DNA from: Saccharopolyspora indica
GTDB taxonomy: Bacteria > Actinomycetota > Actinomycetes > Mycobacteriales > Pseudonocardiaceae
Length of the DNA: 64,000 nt
NCBI RefSeq assembly: GCF_027853965.1
Contig: NZ_JAQGLB010000016.1
Location: forward strand, 62,001 to 126,000
Reading direction: 5' to 3'
A model generated the notes under the pieces. The model saw only the letters and a list, made by a program, of their open reading frames with translations. It did no database searches and had not been told where the DNA came from. This document shows, one piece after another, positions 8,700 to 15,719 of the stretch; within the stretch, counting starts at the first letter, position 1, and the number at the start of each line of letters is the position of its first letter. The position numbers were made by a program, and so were the translations under genes.

Positions 8700-8726
8700 G
8701 CGCGCTGCCCCACCCGGTGGGACAGC
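8700..8726 (-). terminator. Hairpin between rplY and pth
   Basis: 11-bp arms (8700-8710 and 8716-8726, one G-U pair) enclose a 5-nt loop directly after the rplY stop. It may stop or attenuate rplY transcripts before pth. Confidence 0.65.
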
Positions 8727-8751
8727 GCGCGGTGCGCCCGACGTCGGAGGC

Positions 8752-9354
8752 TCAGGCCTCGGCGGACTCGCCCTCGGCCTCGCCCGCGGCGGGCTCCTCG
8801 GTCATCGAGGCGGCGGCCTCGGTGACGTTGACGATCAGGGTGCCCGGGTCCGACTGCAGGGCCGAACCGGCCGGCAGCTGGATGTCGGAGGCGTGCAGCT
8901 GGGTGCCGACCTCGGCACCCGCGATGGACAGCTCCAGCTGCTCCGGGATGTTCAGGGCCTCGGCCTCGATCTCGACCTCGGTGGTCTCCTGGCTGACCAG
9001 GCCGCCGGGGCCGGCGTCGCCGGTGAGCACGACCGGCACCGAGACGGTGACCTTCTCGCCGCGCTTGACCAGCAGCAGGTCGACGTGCTCGATGTAGTTC
9101 TTGATCGGGTGGGTGGTGATGGTCTTGGTCAGCGCGAGCTCGCTGTCACCGCCGGTCACGTCGAGCGTGAGGACCGCGTTGTGCCCGTTCTCGCGGATGG
9201 CGCGGGCGAACTCCACGGACGGCAGGGACAGGTGCTTCGGGTCGGAGCCGTGGCCGTAGAGGACCGCGGGGATCTTGCCGGCGCGACGGGTGCGGCGGGC
9301 CGCACCCTTGCCGAACTCGGTGCGCTGTTCGACGGCGATACGTACCTCGGACAC
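8752..9354 (-). CDS. rplY: 50S ribosomal protein L25/general stress protein Ctc
   Basis: Binds 5S rRNA in the large ribosomal subunit. The 200-residue protein has the L25 N-terminal domain (RTEFGKGAARRTRRAGKIPA and VLYGHG) and the longer C-terminal TL5 domain seen in Ctc forms. It ends in an acidic alanine/glutamate-rich tail (from about residue 185). The partner order rplY-pth is conserved in actinobacteria. The lipoprotein gene lpqT, found upstream of rplY in mycobacteria, is absent; a divergent Rossmann-fold gene and an Nramp gene occupy that position. Confidence 0.96.
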   Translation of the reverse strand: MSEVRIAVEQRTEFGKGAARRTRRAGKIPAVLYGHGSDPKHLSLPSVEFARAIRENGHNAVLTLDVTGGDSELALTKTITTHPIKNYIEHVDLLLVKRGEKVTVSVPVVLTGDAGPGGLVSQETTEVEIEAEALNIPEQLELSIAGAEVGTQLHASDIQLPAGSALQSDPGTLIVNVTEAAASMTEEPAAGEAEGESAEA

Positions 9355-9735
9355 GGTGGTGCACTCCTCATGACGTCGGGCGAACGTGAATTGGTCGCTG
9401 GCCTGCGGCGGTGGGGCGCGCTACTGGAGCGAATCGACGCGGTGCCGAAAACACGGCACCCCGGGGTATGAGCGACATCAGTGCGCCAACCGAATTGGTC
9501 GGCGGCCACCGTGCCACCGCGCCGATCACGCCGGGCGAACGTCCCGACCTCGCCGAGGCAACCCGAACAGTCTAAACGGTGCTCGCATAGTCGTTTTCGC
9601 ACGGGTGACCCGGCGGGGGCGCCGGGCTGCGGGACACGCCGCTGAGCTCGATGGTTACCGCCAGGTGCGCGGCGCACTTTGAAGTCACCGGTAACCACTG
9701 GTTATCGTCGCTGACCTGGACTTCAGGAGGATTTG
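9355..9735. other. 381-bp divergent intergenic region
   Basis: This stretch separates rplY (minus) from the Rossmann-fold gene (plus). No protein-coding segment is recognised. It should hold both promoters, and its right third contains the GGTTACCG-type sites described separately. Confidence 0.6.
9653..9707. promoter_or_regulatory. Cluster of GGTTA(C/T)CG sites upstream of the Rossmann-fold gene
   Basis: GGTTACCG at 9653-9660 is followed by the near palindrome CGGTAACC-ACT-GGTTATCG at 9689-9707, giving three copies of one half-site ahead of the ATG at 9736. The arrangement resembles a winged-helix repressor operator. The cognate regulator is not next to it. Confidence 0.45.
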
Positions 9736-10371
9736 ATGCGACTGGTTCTGTTCGGCGCCACCGGTTACGCGGGCGGTCGGATCGGTGCGGAAGCGAGGCG
9801 GCGCGGGCACGACGTGCTCGGCATCGCGCGCAACGCCGAATCGCTGCCGGAGCCGAAGGCGGCGGGTTCGCTGCACGACGCGGAGTTCGTGCTCGACGTG
9901 ACGGCCGGGGCGGATGCGGTGGTCGTGGCGATCCCCGGCCGCCCGATGCCCGACGGCACGAAGCTGCTCGACGCGCTGCCCACCCTGTTCGCCGCGGCGC
10001 AGCGGCACGGCGCGCGGATCGGCGTGGTCGGCGGCGCGGGCAGCCTGCGGGTTTCCGCGGACGGGCCGCGGGTGATCGACACACCGGAGTTCCCGGCGGA
10101 GTTCAAGCCGGAGGCCGGGGCGCACGCCGAGGTGCTGGCGGCGCTGCGCGAGGCGCCGGAGGAGGTGGACTGGTTCTACCTCAGCCCCGCGGGCACGTTC
10201 GGCGCCTACGCGCCCGGCGAGCGCACCGGTTCCTACCGGCTCGGCGGGGAGGTGCTGGTGACCGACGCCGACGGGAACTCCTCGATCGGTGGTGACGACT
10301 ACGCGATCGCGTTCGTCGACGAGCTCGAACAGCCCGCCCACCAGCGGCAGCGCTTCACCGTCGGCTACTGA
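9736..10371 (+). CDS. NAD(P)-binding Rossmann-fold protein (atypical SDR, epimerase-like)
   Basis: 211-residue cytoplasmic protein of the NAD(P)H-binding/NmrA-like group. The N-terminal MRLVLFGATGYAGGRIG is a GxxGxxG dinucleotide-binding loop after the first beta strand, and VVGGAGSLRV near residue 97 is a later strand of the same fold. The ATG at 9736 is preferred to the TTG one codon earlier because AGGAGG ends 5 nt upstream of it. Substrate and reaction cannot be told. It stands alone, with the Nramp gene 92 bp downstream. Confidence 0.75.
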   Translation: MRLVLFGATGYAGGRIGAEARRRGHDVLGIARNAESLPEPKAAGSLHDAEFVLDVTAGADAVVVAIPGRPMPDGTKLLDALPTLFAAAQRHGARIGVVGGAGSLRVSADGPRVIDTPEFPAEFKPEAGAHAEVLAALREAPEEVDWFYLSPAGTFGAYAPGERTGSYRLGGEVLVTDADGNSSIGGDDYAIAFVDELEQPAHQRQRFTVGY

Positions 10372-10463
10372 TCAGCCGCGCGCGGTATCGGTGGTGCGCG
10401 GTGACGTCACGGTTCGGTCGACTGGACCGGTAATTCCAGGAATTCCGGGTTAACTTCCCCGGC

Positions 10464-11762
10464 ATGTCTGCTGCTGACGTGAACTCCTCGGGTGCCACCG
10501 CGCCCGAACCGACCTGGAAGGCCAGGCTCAAGCAGGTCGGTCCCGGCATCATGGCCGCGGCCACCGGTGTCGGGGCCGGAGACCTGGTCGCCACCCTCGT
10601 CGCCGGTTCCCGCTTCGGGTACGCCCTGTTCTGGGCGATCGTGCTGGGCACCCTGTTCAAGCTGGCGCTCGGCGAGGCCGTGGGGCGCTGGCACCTGGCC
10701 TCCGGGCGCACCATGCTGGCCGGCTGGCGGACCATGGGCCGCTGGGCCGTCGGCTACTTCGGCATCTACACCGTGATCTGGGGCTTCGTCTACGGCGCCA
10801 CCGCGATGTCGGCCTCGGCGCTGCCGCTGAACGCGCTGTTCCCGGTGCTGCCGGTCAGCGCGTGGGGGATCATCTGCGGTCTGCTCGGGCTGGCGCTGGT
10901 CTGGTTCGGCCGCTACGCGCTGCTCGAGAAGATCATGACGGTCCTGGTCGGCATCATGTTCGTGACCGTGGTGGGCACCGCGATCATGGTCGGGCCGAAC
11001 CTGCTGGAGCTGGGCGCGGGCCTGGTCCCGACGCTGCCGGAGGGGTCGGTCGCCTACGTCCTCGGGCTGATGGGCGGCGTCGGCGGCACGATCACCATGG
11101 CCGCCTACGGCTACTGGACCTTCGCCAAGGGCTGGCGGGCCCCGAGCTGGATGCCGTTCATGCGCGCGGACAACGCCGTCGGCTACATCACCACCGGGAT
11201 CTTCGTGGTCGCGATGCTGGTGGTCGGCGCGGAGATCCTGCTCGGGCACGACCTGACCAGCGGCGACAAGGGCCTGCTCCAGCTGAGCGACACGCTGGCC
11301 GCCGATTACGGGCAGTGGGCCCGCATCCCGTTCCTGGTCGGCTTCTTCGCCGTCGCGTTCAGCTCGGTGATCGGCGTGTGGAACGGCGTCAGCCTGCTGT
11401 TCGCGGACTGGTGGCGCACCTGGCGGCTGCCCAAGGAGGCGCCGCCGGAGAGCGCGGGCGACTACGACCACAAGGCCGGGATGAACAGCACCGCGTACCG
11501 GGTGTACCTGCTGTGGCTGACCTTCCCGCCGATGCTGCTGCTGTTCCTGGGCAAGCCGTTCCAGCTGACCGTGGTCTACGGCGTGCTGGGCGCGCTGTTC
11601 ATGCCGTTCCTGGCGGGAACCCTGCTGGTGCTGCTGAACTCGAAGACGATGATGCCCGCCGAGCACCGGTCGCGGTGGCTGTCGAACACGATGCTGGTGC
11701 TGTGCCTGGCGCTGTTCGTCGGCGTGGCCTTCAACGAACTGGTCGGCATCTTCAGCGAGTGA
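10464..11762 (+). CDS. Nramp-superfamily membrane transporter with non-canonical metal-site motifs
   Basis: 432-residue integral membrane protein with about 11 hydrophobic segments and the Nramp opening KQVGPGIMAAATGVGAGD. Mn/Fe-transporting Nramps carry DPGN in TM1 and MPH in TM6. Here the equivalent stretches appear to be GAGD and MAAYGYW, so both metal-binding signatures are altered. That places it among the divergent Nramp-related transporters, and classical Mn2+ or Fe2+ transport should not be assumed. The C-terminal half includes the soluble loop PPESAGDYDHKAG. No metal-responsive regulator adjoins it. Confidence 0.75.
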   Translation: MSAADVNSSGATAPEPTWKARLKQVGPGIMAAATGVGAGDLVATLVAGSRFGYALFWAIVLGTLFKLALGEAVGRWHLASGRTMLAGWRTMGRWAVGYFGIYTVIWGFVYGATAMSASALPLNALFPVLPVSAWGIICGLLGLALVWFGRYALLEKIMTVLVGIMFVTVVGTAIMVGPNLLELGAGLVPTLPEGSVAYVLGLMGGVGGTITMAAYGYWTFAKGWRAPSWMPFMRADNAVGYITTGIFVVAMLVVGAEILLGHDLTSGDKGLLQLSDTLAADYGQWARIPFLVGFFAVAFSSVIGVWNGVSLLFADWWRTWRLPKEAPPESAGDYDHKAGMNSTAYRVYLLWLTFPPMLLLFLGKPFQLTVVYGVLGALFMPFLAGTLLVLLNSKTMMPAEHRSRWLSNTMLVLCLALFVGVAFNELVGIFSE

Positions 11763-11865
11763 GCCGTCCCGCGCGGGAATATTTGAAGGTTCACGTTGTT
11801 GTCGTGGGATGGGTCCGCCCGCAGGCGGGCCCACCCCCGCGAACCGACCCGTATGGAGAAGCACC

Positions 11866-12477
11866 ATGACCGCAACCGACCAGGCGCAGCTCGTGCTCGC
11901 CGCCGAGGCGCAGGACCTGCTGTTCCGCGAGGCCCGCACCGCGAACGCGTTCACCGACGAGCCGGTGTCCGACGAGCAGGTCCAGGCCATCTACGACCTG
12001 GTCAAGTGGGCTCCGACGTCGATGAACCAGCAGCCGCTGCGGATCGTGCTGGTGCGTTCCGACGAGGGCAAGCAGCGGCTGCTGCCGCACCTGATGGAGG
12101 GCAACCGGGGCAAGTCCGAGAAGGCCCCGCTGGTGGCGCTGCTGGCCGCCGACACCGACTTCCACGAGAACCTGCCGCGCGTCTTCCCGCCGAACCCGAA
12201 CGCGAAGGACATCTTCGCCGACGACGGCTTCCGCGAGCAGAACGCGAAGCTCAACGCCTCGCTGCAGGTCGCGTACTTCATCCTCGGCGTCCGCGCGGCC
12301 GGTCTGGCGGCGGGCCCGATGACCGGCTTCGACCCGGCGGGCATCAACGCGGAGTTCTTCCCGGGCGGCAAGCAGCAGGTCCTGGTCGCGGTCAACATCG
12401 GCAAGCCGGCGGCTGAGGGAGCCTGGTTCGACCGCCTCCCGCGCCTCGACTACTCCGAGGTCGTCACCACCGTCTGA
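11866..12477 (+). CDS. Nitroreductase-family flavoprotein (RutE/malonic semialdehyde reductase-like)
   Basis: 203-residue FMN-dependent oxidoreductase, cytoplasmic. The N-terminal block ending LVKWAPTSMNQQPLR is the FMN-binding signature of the RutE/HadB-like subgroup, and the C-terminal GLAAGPMTGFDPAGIN is also typical. RutE reduces malonic semialdehyde in uracil breakdown, but no other rut genes are present, so the physiological substrate is uncertain. The ATG at 11866 follows GGAGAAGC; an upstream in-frame GTG at 11809 lacks support. A 62-bp palindromic repeat starts 22 bp after the stop. Confidence 0.85.
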   Translation: MTATDQAQLVLAAEAQDLLFREARTANAFTDEPVSDEQVQAIYDLVKWAPTSMNQQPLRIVLVRSDEGKQRLLPHLMEGNRGKSEKAPLVALLAADTDFHENLPRVFPPNPNAKDIFADDGFREQNAKLNASLQVAYFILGVRAAGLAAGPMTGFDPAGINAEFFPGGKQQVLVAVNIGKPAAEGAWFDRLPRLDYSEVVTTV

Positions 12478-12499
12478 GCAGCTCCGTCACCCGGCGTGG

Positions 12500-12561
12500 T
12501 GTCAATTTCGCACGAAATTGACGTTCACCCGGGTGATGGTCAATTTCGTGCGAAATTGACC
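12500..12561 (+). repeat. 62-bp double-palindrome repeat, copy 2
   Basis: Same orientation as copy 1: palindrome with GTCAATTTCG/CGAAATTGAC arms at 12501-12522 (centre CA), central TCACCCGGGTGA at 12525-12536, second palindrome 12538-12561. It differs from copy 1 at only a few positions, mostly in the palindrome centre and the spacer edge. It sits between convergent genes (nitroreductase and prs). Confidence 0.95.
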
Positions 12562-12592
12562 ATCCCGCCCCGTGAGGTGAGGCTGGACATGG

Positions 12593-12630
12593 AACGGCCC
12601 CGGTTCCACCGAGGTGGAGCCGGGGCCGTT
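12593..12630 (+). terminator. Strong hairpin terminator
   Basis: A 17-bp stem (12593-12609 and 12614-12630, one G-U pair) with a 4-nt loop is followed by a T-rich TTTCGTT on the plus strand. It lies between the convergent nitroreductase and prs genes and could serve either direction. Confidence 0.8.
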
Positions 12631-12699
12631 TCGTTGGTCCACAACATTCAAGAAATGAACCGCATCCGCGAAGCTCAGCTCGCACCGGCCGGAGGTGGT

Positions 12700-12874
12700 C
12701 GCATGCGCCGCAGGCGCATAACCCGCCCTCGCAACCGGCACCGCCGCGGGTTCTCAGAGGTCGCCTGGCGAGGACAGCCCGTTTGCCGTGTTTGGACATA
12801 CATAAAAACGGGATCCCGCAGCCAGGCGACCTCTGAGGTTCCGCCACCCGCACCGCTACGCAGAACGAGCCTGG
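12700..12874 (+). repeat. Structured intergenic repeat, copy C
   Basis: Third copy and the most regular. The leading hairpin is ATGCGCC-GCA-GGCGCAT (12703-12719); compared with copies A and B both sides of the stem changed together. A perfect 17-bp outer stem (12753-12769 and 12821-12837) encloses the inner stem CCCGTTT/AAACGGG (12778-12784, 12806-12812). The conserved tail runs from GGTTCCGCCACCC to about 12874. It ends 14 bp from the 3' end of prs, which lies on the other strand. Confidence 0.88.
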
Positions 12875-12888
12875 AATTCCCTCAAGAC

Positions 12889-13875
12889 TCAGGCGCGGCC
12901 GTCGAAGAGGCTGGTGACGGAGCCGTCCTCGAAGACCTGGTGGATCGCTTCCGCGACGAGCGGGGCGATCGACAGGACCGTGAGGTTCGGGAAGCGGCGC
13001 TCCTCCGGGATCGGCAGCGTGTTGGTCAGCACGACCTCCTTCGCGCCGCAGGAGGACAGGCGCTCCACCGCCGGGCCGGACAGCACCGCGTGCGTCGCCG
13101 CGATGATCACGTCCTTGGCGCCCGCGGCCAGCAGCTGCTCGGTGGCCTTGGTGATCGTGCCGCCGGTGTCGATCATGTCGTCGACCAGCACGCACAGCCG
13201 GCCCTCGACGTCACCGACGACGCGGTTGGTGACCACCTGGTTGGGCTTGCTGGGGTCGCGGGTCTTGTGGATGAACGCCAGCGGCGTGCCACCCAGGTCG
13301 TCGGCCCACTTCTCCGCCACCCGGACGCGGCCGGAGTCGGGGGAGACCACCGTGATCTGCTCGTCCGAGTAGGTGTCCCGGATGTAGCTGGCCAGCAGCT
13401 TCTGGGCCATCAGGTGGTCTACCGGACCGTCGAAGAAGCCCTGGATCTGGTCGGTGTGCAGGTCGATCGCCATGATGCGGTCGGCACCCGCGGTCTTGAA
13501 CAGGTCCGCGATCAGGCGCGCCGAGATCGGCTCGCGGCCCTTGTGCTTCTTGTCCTGCCGGGCGTAGCCGTAGAACGGCATGACCACGGTGATGCGCTTG
13601 GCGCTGGCCCGCTTGAGCGCGTCCACCATGATCAGCTGTTCCATGATGGCGTCGTTGAGCGGGTTGCAGTGCGACTGGATGACGAAGGCGTCGCAGCCGC
13701 GCACCGACTCGTCGTAGCGCACGAAGATCTCGCCGTTGGCGAACTTGTAGGCAGCCTGGGGCGTGACCGTTACGTCGAGCTGCTTGGCCACCTCCTCGGC
13801 AAGTTCCGGGTGGCTGCTGCCGGAGAAGAGCTTGAGGCTCTTCTTCGGCGTCGCAGACATGGCACTCACGGTCAT
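12889..13875 (-). CDS. prs: Ribose-phosphate pyrophosphokinase (PRPP synthetase)
   Basis: Makes phosphoribosyl pyrophosphate from ribose 5-phosphate and ATP for nucleotide, histidine, tryptophan and (in actinobacteria) decaprenyl-arabinose synthesis. The 328-residue protein shows LFSGSSHPELAEEVA at the start, the PFYGYARQDKKHKGREPIS region, the flexible catalytic loop HKTRDPSKP and the PRPP loop VLVDDMIDTGGTI. ATG 13875 follows GGGAGGG and overlaps the glmU stop (ATGA), so translation is probably coupled. Order glmU-prs is conserved in actinobacteria. Confidence 0.97.
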   Translation of the reverse strand: MTVSAMSATPKKSLKLFSGSSHPELAEEVAKQLDVTVTPQAAYKFANGEIFVRYDESVRGCDAFVIQSHCNPLNDAIMEQLIMVDALKRASAKRITVVMPFYGYARQDKKHKGREPISARLIADLFKTAGADRIMAIDLHTDQIQGFFDGPVDHLMAQKLLASYIRDTYSDEQITVVSPDSGRVRVAEKWADDLGGTPLAFIHKTRDPSKPNQVVTNRVVGDVEGRLCVLVDDMIDTGGTITKATEQLLAAGAKDVIIAATHAVLSGPAVERLSSCGAKEVVLTNTLPIPEERRFPNLTVLSIAPLVAEAIHQVFEDGSVTSLFDGRA

Positions 13876-15416
13876 CGTCCCTCCCCGTTCGACGTCCGGC
13901 GTTGGACGTCTTCCGTCGGATTCGTGGTGGGTTCCTTCGCCAAGGCCTGCTGTGCGGCCTCGTCCGCCGGGGTGCCGGAGCGGCGCCTGGCCACCCAGCC
14001 CTCGACGTTGCGTTGCCTGCCGCGGGCGACGGCCATCGCCCCCGGCGGGACATCCTGGGTGATCGTCGAGCCGGCGGCGGTGTAGGCGCCGTCGCCGATC
14101 TCGACCGGGGCGACGAAGGTGTTGTCCGCACCGGTGCGGGCGTGCGACCCGATCACCGTGCGGTGCTTGTTCACCCCGTCGTAGTTGACGAAGATCGTGG
14201 CCGCGCCGATGTTGGTGCGCTCGCCGATCGTCGCGTCGCCCACGTAGGTCAGGTGCGGCACCTTGGTGCCCGCACCGATCTGGGCGTTCTTGGTCTCCAC
14301 GAAGGTGCCGATCTTGCCCTTCGCGGCGAGCTCGGTGCCGGGGCGCAGGAACGCGAACGGTCCGACGCTCGCGCCCGGCCCGACCTCGGCGCCCTCGCCG
14401 TGGGTGCGCACGACGGACGCGCCGGGGTGCACGGTGCAGCCGGTCAGCGTGGTGTCCGGGCCGATGGTGGCGCCCTCGCCGACGGTCGTCCCGGCGCGCA
14501 GCTGCACGCCCGGTTCGATCAGCACGTCGCGGTCCAGCACCACGTCGCAGTCCAGCCACACCGAACCGGGGTCGGTGATCGTGACGCCCGCGCGCATCCA
14601 GCGCAGCAGCAGGCGGCGGTTGAGCTCGGCACCGAGCCGGGCCAGCTGCACCCGGTCGTTGACGCCCTCCACCAGCCACTGGTCGGCGCACACCAGCGCG
14701 CCCACCCGGCGGCCGTCGCCGCGCGCGATGGCCAGCACGTCGGTCAGGTAGAGCTCGCCCTGGGCGTTGTCGGTGGACAGCCGCTTGAGCGCATCGGTGA
14801 GCACCTCGGCGTCGAAGGCGTAGACACCGGAGTTGATCTCGGCGATCTCGGCCTGCTCCGGGGTGGTGTCCTTCTGCTCGACGATCCCGGTGACGCCGCC
14901 GTCGGCGTCGCGCAGGATCCGGCCGTAGCCGGTGGGCTCGTCGACCACGGCGGTGAGCACGGTGACCGCGTTGCCCGCGCCGGTGTGCTCGGCGAGCAGC
15001 CCGCGCAGCGCTTCGCCGTCGAGCAGCGGCACGTCGCCGTAGCTGACCAGGACGGTGCCGGTGAGCCCGGACGGCAGGGCGCCGAGCCCGCAGGACACCG
15101 CGTGCCCGGTGCCCAGCTGCTGCTCCTGGACGGCGGTGCTGATCGGGAGGTCGAGAGCCGCGGCCACGCCGTCGAGGTGCTCGGCGACCGCATCGCGGCC
15201 GTGCCCCAGCACGACCACCAGCGAATCGGGTTCGACTCCGGCCGCAGCCCGGACGGCGTGCTCGACAAGCGGTCTGCCCGCGAGCCGGTGCAGCACCTTC
15301 GGGGTCGCCGATCGCATCCTGGTGCCCTCGCCCGCGGCGAGCACGATCGTGCTGACCGGGTCCGGATGCGCGTCAGCGCGGCGGGAGGAGGGCGGGGCGG
15401 TGTCGCCCTGGAGCAT
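13872..15416 (-). CDS. glmU: Bifunctional GlmU: GlcN-1-P acetyltransferase / GlcNAc-1-P uridyltransferase
   Basis: Forms UDP-GlcNAc, the precursor of peptidoglycan. The 514-residue protein has an N-terminal uridyltransferase domain opening with VLAAGEGTRMRSATPKVLH near residue 25 and containing GTGHAV. A C-terminal left-handed beta-helix of hexapeptide repeats follows (for example GEGATIGPDTTLTGC), with ETKNAQIGAGTKVPHLTYVG and NYDGVNKHRT around the acetyl-CoA site. The C-terminal tail is longer than in E. coli, as in other actinobacteria. ATG 15416 follows GGGAG. It is the first gene of the glmU-prs operon. Confidence 0.97.
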   Translation of the reverse strand: MLQGDTAPPSSRRADAHPDPVSTIVLAAGEGTRMRSATPKVLHRLAGRPLVEHAVRAAAGVEPDSLVVVLGHGRDAVAEHLDGVAAALDLPISTAVQEQQLGTGHAVSCGLGALPSGLTGTVLVSYGDVPLLDGEALRGLLAEHTGAGNAVTVLTAVVDEPTGYGRILRDADGGVTGIVEQKDTTPEQAEIAEINSGVYAFDAEVLTDALKRLSTDNAQGELYLTDVLAIARGDGRRVGALVCADQWLVEGVNDRVQLARLGAELNRRLLLRWMRAGVTITDPGSVWLDCDVVLDRDVLIEPGVQLRAGTTVGEGATIGPDTTLTGCTVHPGASVVRTHGEGAEVGPGASVGPFAFLRPGTELAAKGKIGTFVETKNAQIGAGTKVPHLTYVGDATIGERTNIGAATIFVNYDGVNKHRTVIGSHARTGADNTFVAPVEIGDGAYTAAGSTITQDVPPGAMAVARGRQRNVEGWVARRRSGTPADEAAQQALAKEPTTNPTEDVQRRTSNGEGR

Positions 15417-15719
15417 CTGCGCTCTCCCTTATCTCTGTGCGGCTGGAGGTGGCCGGCAAGTGCCTGTTTGCGTCCAAGCGGGTGAAGGGTAACCGGACCG
15501 GTACGGCTGCTGGTCCAGTGCCCCTGCGGGACTTCCGGCGGGTGCGATGGTACCGCTGAACAGGTGGGAGATGAGTTCTGACAGGCGCCCCGAGCTGGGC
15601 AAATGTGATCTTCGGAACGGTTCGTCAGTGACCGTTCCCACTCCTGCGCGCGATGGGCGGTGAGCACTTTCGGTCGACCTGTCCGGTTCGGGACGCCCGG
15701 GGTCGCCTACTCGATCGGG
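15417..15719. other. 303-bp intergenic region upstream of glmU
   Basis: No gene is seen. It should carry the glmU-prs promoter on the minus strand. An inverted repeat GGAACGGT/ACCGTTCC with a 9-nt spacer (15614-15621, 15631-15638) lies 80 bp past the GGDEF stop and may be a terminator or an operator. Confidence 0.55.
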
